From Candidatus Bathyarchaeota archaeon (GTDB lineage Archaea > Thermoproteota > Bathyarchaeia > TCS64): a stretch of 29,184 nucleotides of DNA. The notes beneath the pieces are model-generated. The model made no database searches, was not told where the DNA came from, and was given only the letters and a program-made list of their open reading frames with translations. A program made the translations under genes and the position numbers. The stretch is taken from contig JAFGTA010000140.1 of NCBI GenBank assembly GCA_016934355.1, forward strand, positions 1 to 29,184, in the 5' to 3' direction. Of this stretch, positions 24,450 to 29,184 are shown piece by piece (position 1 is the first letter of the stretch; the number at the start of each line of letters is the position of its first letter).

Positions 24450-26579
24450 TTATCGCCTGCCCCTGGCGGTGCTGAGGTGCATGACCTCAAGTATCTCAGG
24501 GAGCTCGGGGCGCTTGTTCGGATCGTTGTCAGTCATGCCCTCGACCAGACCGATTATCTTCTCCACCCGTTCCGTCCCCAGGTTGGATGACTGCCTGAGC
24601 TGCTGCAGGTCGCCCCTGCGGGTGCCTGTGAGCATCTCTCTCATCACGATGCCCATGGAGTAGATGTCGCTCTTGGCGGTCTTCACCTTCTCGGGCGCCA
24701 TGTAGCCTATGGACCCGTCCTCGGAGAACACCTCCCTTCCCTTCATTATCTTGGCTAACCCGAAGTCGCCGAGCTTCCACAGCACGACGCTGTCGTCGAA
24801 CATGATGTTCGAGGGCTTGATATCCTGGTGTATCATGTCCCTCTGGTGCGCCATCAGCAGGGCGTCGCAGATGTCCCTGGTTACCCAGCAGGCATCTATG
24901 ACCTCCATCGGCTGCCCCGGAGTCATCCTGTCCCTCAGCGAGCCTCCGAGGATCGCCTCCATCACGATGTAGGGGTACGACTGGTTCTTGAAATCGTAGT
25001 TCTGGACGTCGTACACGCGGATGATGTAGGGCGAGTACAGCTTCTGCGCGTTCCTCGCCTCTCCTATGAAGTCGTCCACCATAAGGGGGTCGTTGATATA
25101 GTCCGCCTTCAGCGCCTTCAGCGCCCGGTCCTCCTTCATCACGGTGTCCTCCACGAGGTACACCGTGGCGAAACCGCCCTTGCCCAGCTCGCTCTTGAGA
25201 ACGTACTTGTCTATCCTCGCGCCTATCTGGAAGGGCCAGTCGAGGCGCTCATCCTGAACCGCGTACTCCTTCTGAACCGAGATCACCAGCGGCGGCGTCT
25301 CCTCAGTGAAGACCTTACCCTCCTCGTTCTCATAGGAGATGTCTGCCACCTCGATCCTGATCTCGCCGTCGCTCGGCGCCCTTATCTCGTAGTTCCAGTT
25401 CCTTGACCGACCCGTGGCTAGCTGCCGCACCGTGCTCTGCGAGGGCACGTTCAGCGCGGCGTTTGCGGGCTCGATCTTCGTCCTGAACCGCAGGTTATGC
25501 GCCGAGCCGTTGCCCACGTTAGTCAGGCGGAGGCTGATGGAGAACGGCTCGTTGGCGCTCACGATGGGTCTGGAGTCGAACTCCATCTTGAGGTCCGGCT
25601 CAGGCGTCTGTATCTTCAGCGTAACGGGCTCGAGGCTGAAGCTGTACTCGTTTCCATCCCCGTCCTCGTACTCGATGGCCATGCCGTCGAGCAATATGTC
25701 GCCGCTCCTGACGGGGCGGACCGTGACTGGATGGTCGTTCCTCGCCTTCACGTTGACTATGCCTATGTTCTCGCCTGAGATTACCCTGACGTCGGAGTCC
25801 TTGAGGCCCGTGATCTTGGCGTTCTGGGCCTCGCCCTTGCCCCTGTTGGTGGTGCGGTACACAAGGTCAATGTCCTGGTTGTACTTACCGTAGACCTCGG
25901 GCGTCTGGGGGATGCGCTCTGCGTAGATGTCAGGGGGCAGAGACTTTATCCTCAGCTCGGGTATCTCGATGGTCTCGCTGTAGACCTGCTCCTGGATGAT
26001 GCCGTTGAACGTCGCCTCGGGGGTGAATGTCCCGTACTTGTAGCTCCCCAGCTGGTACCTGTACACCCACTCGCCCGCGTTCAACATTTCGGGGAGCGTC
26101 GGCGAGTAGACCAGGTCTATGTCCGGTGGCGTCTTCACGTCTATCTCGGGGTCTACTATGTCCACGTCGCTGCTGACTACCACGACGAGGAAGATGTCGT
26201 CCCCTAGGTTGATCTCCTCTGGCTCGTACCTCACCCTCAGCGTCGGCTTGTCCTTCACCTTGGAGAAGTACTCGATGACGCCGCTGTCGATTATACTGTT
26301 GTCCTGAAGGTACTCGAGTACCCAGTTCATGCGCCGCGATCCGAGGGAGAAGTGGTCGGCGAGCTGGAGGAACGTAAGCTGGTTGCTCAGGCCGTTGTTG
26401 ATGAAGTCGACGTCGTAGTTGGTGAAGACGAAGACCTCCCTCGTGTCTTTGTCGAGTATGAAATGTTTGTTCCTGTGAGCCTTCGACTCCTCGTCAACCA
26501 CAGACAACAGTAGATCGTAGATGACGTCGCCTTCTATCTCGAGCTCGTCAGCTAGCTCATGGACACTCAAGAACTTCAT
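24450..26579 (-). CDS. Hanks-type Ser/Thr kinase with N-terminal winged helices and beta-sandwich domains
   Basis: A 709-aa soluble protein without TM or signal. The ATG at 26579 has an AGGAT/GAGGA element just upstream and is preferred over the in-frame TTG at 26600. Residues ~1-105 look like two winged-helix units (SVHELADELEIEGDVIYDLL; FLQLADHFSLGSRRMNWVLEYL). Residues ~115-435 are beta-sandwich segments, one resembling CARDB-type domains (ISLRLTNVGNGSAHNLRF). The kinase occupies ~450-700: GKGGFATVYL glycine loop, RALKALK lysine, MIHQDIKPSNIMF catalytic loop, LGDFGLAK, YMAPEK and the SDIYSMGIVMREMLTG helix. The loop reads HQD, not HRD, so it is a non-RD kinase that may not need activation-loop phosphorylation. 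It is coupled to the FHA gene; the phosphatase gene lies just upstream on the same strand. Confidence 0.9.
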   Translation of the reverse strand: MKFLSVHELADELEIEGDVIYDLLLSVVDEESKAHRNKHFILDKDTREVFVFTNYDVDFINNGLSNQLTFLQLADHFSLGSRRMNWVLEYLQDNSIIDSGVIEYFSKVKDKPTLRVRYEPEEINLGDDIFLVVVVSSDVDIVDPEIDVKTPPDIDLVYSPTLPEMLNAGEWVYRYQLGSYKYGTFTPEATFNGIIQEQVYSETIEIPELRIKSLPPDIYAERIPQTPEVYGKYNQDIDLVYRTTNRGKGEAQNAKITGLKDSDVRVISGENIGIVNVKARNDHPVTVRPVRSGDILLDGMAIEYEDGDGNEYSFSLEPVTLKIQTPEPDLKMEFDSRPIVSANEPFSISLRLTNVGNGSAHNLRFRTKIEPANAALNVPSQSTVRQLATGRSRNWNYEIRAPSDGEIRIEVADISYENEEGKVFTEETPPLVISVQKEYAVQDERLDWPFQIGARIDKYVLKSELGKGGFATVYLVEDTVMKEDRALKALKADYINDPLMVDDFIGEARNAQKLYSPYIIRVYDVQNYDFKNQSYPYIVMEAILGGSLRDRMTPGQPMEVIDACWVTRDICDALLMAHQRDMIHQDIKPSNIMFDDSVVLWKLGDFGLAKIMKGREVFSEDGSIGYMAPEKVKTAKSDIYSMGIVMREMLTGTRRGDLQQLRQSSNLGTERVEKIIGLVEGMTDNDPNKRPELPEILEVMHLSTARGRR

Positions 26580-26670
26580 AGAATATCCTCGTTGAATCAA
26601 ATAGAGAGCCTCGATTGATTTAATTTTTGTTAGTGTAATTAATTACATAATTTCTGTGCCCGGGAAAACG
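26580..26670 (-). promoter_or_regulatory. Kinase-operon promoter with palindrome GTAATTAATTAC
   Basis: On the minus strand an A/T box (AAAATTAAAT, about 26619-26628) lies some 45 bases before the kinase ATG. A perfect 12-bp palindrome, GTAATTAATTAC, occupies 26635-26646, just upstream of it. The 12-mer GTGTAATTAATT at 26633-26644 recurs in reverse complement at 27637-27648, before the coiled-coil/winged-helix gene. Confidence 0.45.
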
Positions 26671-27531
26671 CTATATCACCCGTATCCTCGGCACCATGTT
26701 CTCGACTGAATAATGAACCCCCCTAGGCATACGCAGGTACGCTCCGCCTGAGTTAGAGTAAGCCTTGATCTTGCACGAGAAGACGGTGAGCACCCTACCG
26801 AAGTCCACCTTGTACCCGCTGGGCGCAGACTCGTGACCCCTAACCAGGCTGCGCGCGCCTATTCTACCTAGGAAGGACTCCGTTACACCCTGCCCGAACA
26901 GTTTACCGGCGCCTCTGGGCGAAGGGCGGCTCTCAGGTACATCCGCGGGGTCGTTCCAGAGTATCTCCTCAAGGAAAGGCTTCGCTGGGTGAAGGTCCTG
27001 GGCGTAGGCGATGTCCTCAAGCGTCTCAGCCGTCGTGGGGATGCCGCCGTGAAGCATCAGCGCCTCAGACTCGATGAAAACGGCGTGGTACATCGAGTCG
27101 TAGAGACGCTGCAGGTGCTTGGCAAGCTCGACGCCGTCGCTGCCGTACTCGGCGTAGACGACCCTCCTGAAGTCGCTTGGGAAACACGGGATGTCGCTCG
27201 GCCCCTCATGGTTTCCCCTGAGTAGGACCACGTCCTCAGGGTGCTCCAGGGCCAGCGTGAGCACCTCGTGTAGCACGCGTATCTGGTCTGGCCCCCTGTC
27301 CACGTAGTCACCGAGGCATATGATCCTCTCCCGCCCGATATCCGCCTCTCCTAGGACCTTGGAGAGGCTATTGTAGTCGCCGTGGATGTCCCCTAGGATC
27401 AGGTGGGCCGAGTCGTTCTCCAGCGCTATGAGTTTACCAGTGACGTCGTGGTGCTTCTGGTAGTCGCCGAAGAGCCTGACGGAGTCCTGTATGATGTCGA
27501 AGAAATCGTTGACGTCGACCGGGGCGCCCAA
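26671..27531 (-). CDS. PPP-family (PP1/PP2A-like) Ser/Thr protein phosphatase
   Basis: A 286-aa metallophosphatase with the full PPP signature: GDIHG (~46), GDYVDRG (~76), RGNHEG (~105), LHGGIP (~153), LWND, and VRGHES (~232). These supply the two-metal ligands and the phosphate-binding arginines. Spacing and length match the catalytic cores of eukaryotic-type PPP phosphatases, including the LRGNHE and RGHE variants seen in archaea. Start is TTG at 27531; no ATG or GTG is available. A TATA-like TTATATAT (27564-27571) some 35 bases upstream gives a very short leader. It lies just upstream of the kinase gene, so it is the obvious counter-enzyme for the kinase. Substrate assignment is inference. 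Confidence 0.92.
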   Translation of the reverse strand: MGAPVDVNDFFDIIQDSVRLFGDYQKHHDVTGKLIALENDSAHLILGDIHGDYNSLSKVLGEADIGRERIICLGDYVDRGPDQIRVLHEVLTLALEHPEDVVLLRGNHEGPSDIPCFPSDFRRVVYAEYGSDGVELAKHLQRLYDSMYHAVFIESEALMLHGGIPTTAETLEDIAYAQDLHPAKPFLEEILWNDPADVPESRPSPRGAGKLFGQGVTESFLGRIGARSLVRGHESAPSGYKVDFGRVLTVFSCKIKAYSNSGGAYLRMPRGVHYSVENMVPRIRVI

Positions 27532-27657
27532 CTGTGGATACCGGGTATTAAACGGCTGAGTCGATATATAATGGACACTGTGGTTGACACCGGTACATAT
27601 GAGTCCGCTGTGCCCCGGTGTAACTTTTAAGTCTCAAATTAATTACACAATACTCAG
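27532..27657. promoter_or_regulatory. Divergent promoter between phosphatase and coiled-coil/winged-helix gene
   Basis: The minus-strand phosphatase has TTATATAT at 27564-27571. The plus-strand gene has CTTTTAAG (about 27624-27631) some 27 bases before its ATG at 27658, and no Shine-Dalgarno, consistent with a leaderless transcript. The shared 12-mer with the kinase promoter (27637-27648) sits between this TATA box and the start. Confidence 0.5.
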
Positions 27658-28122
27658 ATGAGGATCTGGCACGCCATCAAATGGTGGTTCGCTTACTACC
27701 TGGGGTACAGCCTGCTCCTAGGCTTCCTGGGTCTAGGGGTGGGAAGAATATTCAACATCGCCATGGGCATGGCTCTGGTGCACACGTACATCAAACTCAG
27801 GAACGGTGGAGTACCCCAGACATACAGAGCCTACACGGCGAAACGCGTTGTACAGGCTAATGAGCGGGAGCGTGAACGCGTAAAAAAGGAGGCCAAGGCG
27901 AGTGAACGAAGGCGCGCTAAGGAGAGGAGGATTCTCGACTCGTTCAGGACCGAGTTTGACATCGCGAAGATCAGTTCAAGGCACCGTGTCTCGCCGAGCG
28001 AGGTCCGAGATATAATCGCAAACGGCGTCAGGAACGGCTTAGTCAGAGGCGAGTTCACCCGGGGGAACAGCGGCTTCGTCTCAAGCGACTACATCAAGAC
28101 TCTCCTGCTTGAAGAGGCATAG
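27658..28122 (+). CDS. Small membrane protein with charged coiled coil and C-terminal winged helix (DDRGK1-like architecture)
   Basis: A 154-aa protein. Residues ~8-48 are hydrophobic (WWFAYYLGYSLLLGFLGLGV, IAMGMALVHTYI), giving one or two membrane helices. Residues ~58-95 are a highly charged coiled coil (NERERERVKKEAKASERRRA). Residues ~96-154 form a winged helix: FDIAKISSRHRVSPSEVRDI, GLVRGEFTRGNSGFVSSDYI. This aligns with the cytoplasmic tail of the receptor at 14820-17093 (VEEVAARYKLKGDAVKSVI, GRLEGMYSKDGKKFVTTSHI). The order membrane helix, charged coil, PCI-like winged helix is also that of eukaryotic DDRGK1/UFBP1 of the ufmylation system. That comparison is architectural only; other PCI-type adaptors fit too. 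The gene is divergent from the phosphatase. Confidence 0.75.
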   Translation: MRIWHAIKWWFAYYLGYSLLLGFLGLGVGRIFNIAMGMALVHTYIKLRNGGVPQTYRAYTAKRVVQANERERERVKKEAKASERRRAKERRILDSFRTEFDIAKISSRHRVSPSEVRDIIANGVRNGLVRGEFTRGNSGFVSSDYIKTLLLEEA

Positions 28123-28252
28123 AAGGGTCGAGACAGGTTTCCAGACGATAAGGATAACTTCTAAGCGATTCTCTTCCATACGCTGCCCCAGTCTCACGCC
28201 GGAAACCTGTTATCCAGAAAAATATTATAGCCGTAGACTCCTCACATAACCG
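28123..28252 (+). promoter_or_regulatory. Intergenic region with inverted repeat and TATA box
   Basis: A 10-bp inverted repeat, ACAGGTTTCC (28133-28142) and GGAAACCTGT (28201-28210), has a 58-base spacer; the heptamer GGATAAC/GTTATCC is also present in both halves. A TATA-like AAAAATATTATAG (about 28218-28230) lies some 28 bases before the ATG at 28253. The repeat could be a stem or paired operator; no known RNA family is recognised. Confidence 0.4.
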
Positions 28253-29184
28253 ATGGATAAGCTCCAGAAATTTCTATGCGTTGTATCTCTGCTGCTCCTC
28301 CTCGCCGTCGCTTCATCTAGATCGGAGCACGTGGAAGCGCAGGCAGAGGTCACCGTAGTCTCGTCGCACGTCAGCAAGACCCGGACAGCCGTCAACGAGA
28401 TGGTGTCAGTAGGCTTCAGGCTGGTGTGGACCGAGTCGGGCGACCCCTTGCCCTCGGCGTCCGTGACCGTGAACGGCGAGACCTTCGAGATATTCCAGGA
28501 CGGGTGGGTGATCTTCTACGACACGTCGAGCTACGTCAGGAAAATCACGTGGGGCGTCGACTCTGTGAGGGTAGATGGCACCTACAGGAGCTTCGAAGTG
28601 GAGACTGAGAACCCGAGCTGCGTATTCGACCGCGTGGTAGTGGAGCTGCAGTCCGACGATACCCGCATAGGCGTGGGTGAGACCCCCGAGGTAGTGTACG
28701 AGGCGTACTACGACTACGACGACACCACGTTCAGGGGGACCGTTAGCCTCAACGACACGGTGACAAGCGCCGTGGTGGGGTCTGGGAAGATCGGGGTCCT
28801 GAGCGTCGACGACGACAAGTACGGCATAAAGGAGTACACGGCAAACAAGGTGCGGGTCATATGGGACCGCGTCAACGTTCAGCTGTTCAGCACCAGGCAC
28901 AGGTACGACGTGGGGGAGGAGCCGGAGCTCACCTACATCGCGTACTACGAGTACGACAAGGCGTCGTTCGAGGGGGACCTCGGCTTGACCAGCTCCGCTA
29001 CCATCTACACGGTGGGGAAGCAGGACGTCACAGTCTCCTCGGTGAGGGACGACGAGTACGACGTGGGCTCGTTCGTCTCGAACACCGTCGAGCTGATATT
29101 CGACCAGGTGGTCATCGAACTCGCCATCCCGGATACGCGGATCAACGTCGGCGAGGAGGCTGAGGTCTACTGGTCGGCGCACTA
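28253..29184 (+). CDS. Secreted repeat protein with ~90-aa beta-sandwich repeats (3' end outside window)
   Basis: An open frame of 310 codons runs from the ATG at 28253 to the window edge without a stop. Residues 1-30 form a signal peptide (MDKLQKFLCVVSLLLLLAVA, cleavage near VEAQA). After a first, divergent beta domain, a repeat of about 85-95 residues recurs. Landmarks are F/WDRV/QVV.EL, DTRIGVGE / RYDVGEE / DTRINVGEE, then V.YEAYYDYD / YIAYYEYD / YWSAH, and TFRG / SFEG. At least two full copies and the start of a third are visible. Such repeats suggest an extracellular Ig-like stalk or S-layer-associated protein. Anchor and function lie outside the window. Long frames on the opposite strand here are shadows of this GC-rich gene. 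Confidence 0.85.
   Translation, partial: MDKLQKFLCVVSLLLLLAVASSRSEHVEAQAEVTVVSSHVSKTRTAVNEMVSVGFRLVWTESGDPLPSASVTVNGETFEIFQDGWVIFYDTSSYVRKITWGVDSVRVDGTYRSFEVETENPSCVFDRVVVELQSDDTRIGVGETPEVVYEAYYDYDDTTFRGTVSLNDTVTSAVVGSGKIGVLSVDDDKYGIKEYTANKVRVIWDRVNVQLFSTRHRYDVGEEPELTYIAYYEYDKASFEGDLGLTSSATIYTVGKQDVTVSSVRDDEYDVGSFVSNTVELIFDQVVIELAIPDTRINVGEEAEVYWSAH

Noticed and set aside
28406..29182. 258-codon minus-strand frame
   Set aside because: It lies opposite the signal-peptide repeat protein, is rich in Val/Arg/His as expected of a GC-biased shadow, and has no domain pattern.
1..29184. CRISPR array or cas genes
   Set aside because: No regularly spaced short repeats or Cas motifs were seen on either strand.

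Overview
The window looks like chromosomal DNA from an Asgard (Promethearchaeota) archaeon. The basis is a compact locus that encodes recognisable relatives of a Vps4 ATPase with an MIT domain, two ESCRT-III proteins, and both kinds of ESCRT-II subunit (Vps25-like and EAP30/Vps22-36-like). ESCRT-II homologues are known from eukaryotes and Asgard archaea. Archaeal TATA-like boxes close to start codons, many short or leaderless 5' ends, GTG/TTG starts and giant NosD-type surface proteins fit an archaeon. No rRNA or intact tRNA is present, so the lineage within Asgard cannot be named. All family calls were made by eye from motifs and architecture.

Region 1 (about 1-5770) is AT-rich, gene-poor and decaying. 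It holds two 5'-truncated Rhs/YD-repeat tips that share a nearly identical GC-rich core segment but carry unrelated AT-rich C-terminal tails. The second tip is frameshifted. Between and after them lie small orphan genes that could be immunity or tail-module genes, an antisense relic of an M19 dipeptidase, and a two-TM gene broken by two stops. It reads as an accessory island of displaced polymorphic-toxin-like modules.

Region 2 (5774-17093) encodes cell-surface and signalling proteins. On the minus strand a 2415-aa secreted beta-helix protein overlaps, by ATGA, a 512-aa beta-helix/PKD protein with a C-terminal membrane anchor. Divergent from these is a receptor-like protein: signal peptide, type-1 periplasmic-binding domain, Ig-like and beta repeats, one TM helix, and a cytoplasmic winged-helix domain.

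Region 3 (17176-27531) is the membrane-remodelling and phospho-signalling block. In map order it holds a HerA-like ATPase (+); Vps4 (-); ESCRT-III A, ESCRT-III B and Vps25 (+); then on the minus strand an SPFH-domain protein, an EAP30 ESCRT-II protein, a zinc-ribbon/FHA protein, a Ser/Thr kinase with N-terminal winged helices, and a PPP-family phosphatase. Genes are packed with 2-20 nt gaps or 4-nt overlaps. The kinase, phosphatase and phospho-reader directly beside a full ESCRT-II/III/Vps4 set suggest phosphorylation-controlled membrane remodelling, with the SPFH protein as a possible membrane scaffold. That functional link is inference from synteny.

Region 4 (27532-29184) holds a small membrane protein with a charged coiled coil and a C-terminal winged helix. 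This helix resembles the tail of the Region 2 receptor and, more distantly, DDRGK1. It is followed by the 5' part of a secreted repeat protein that runs off the window.
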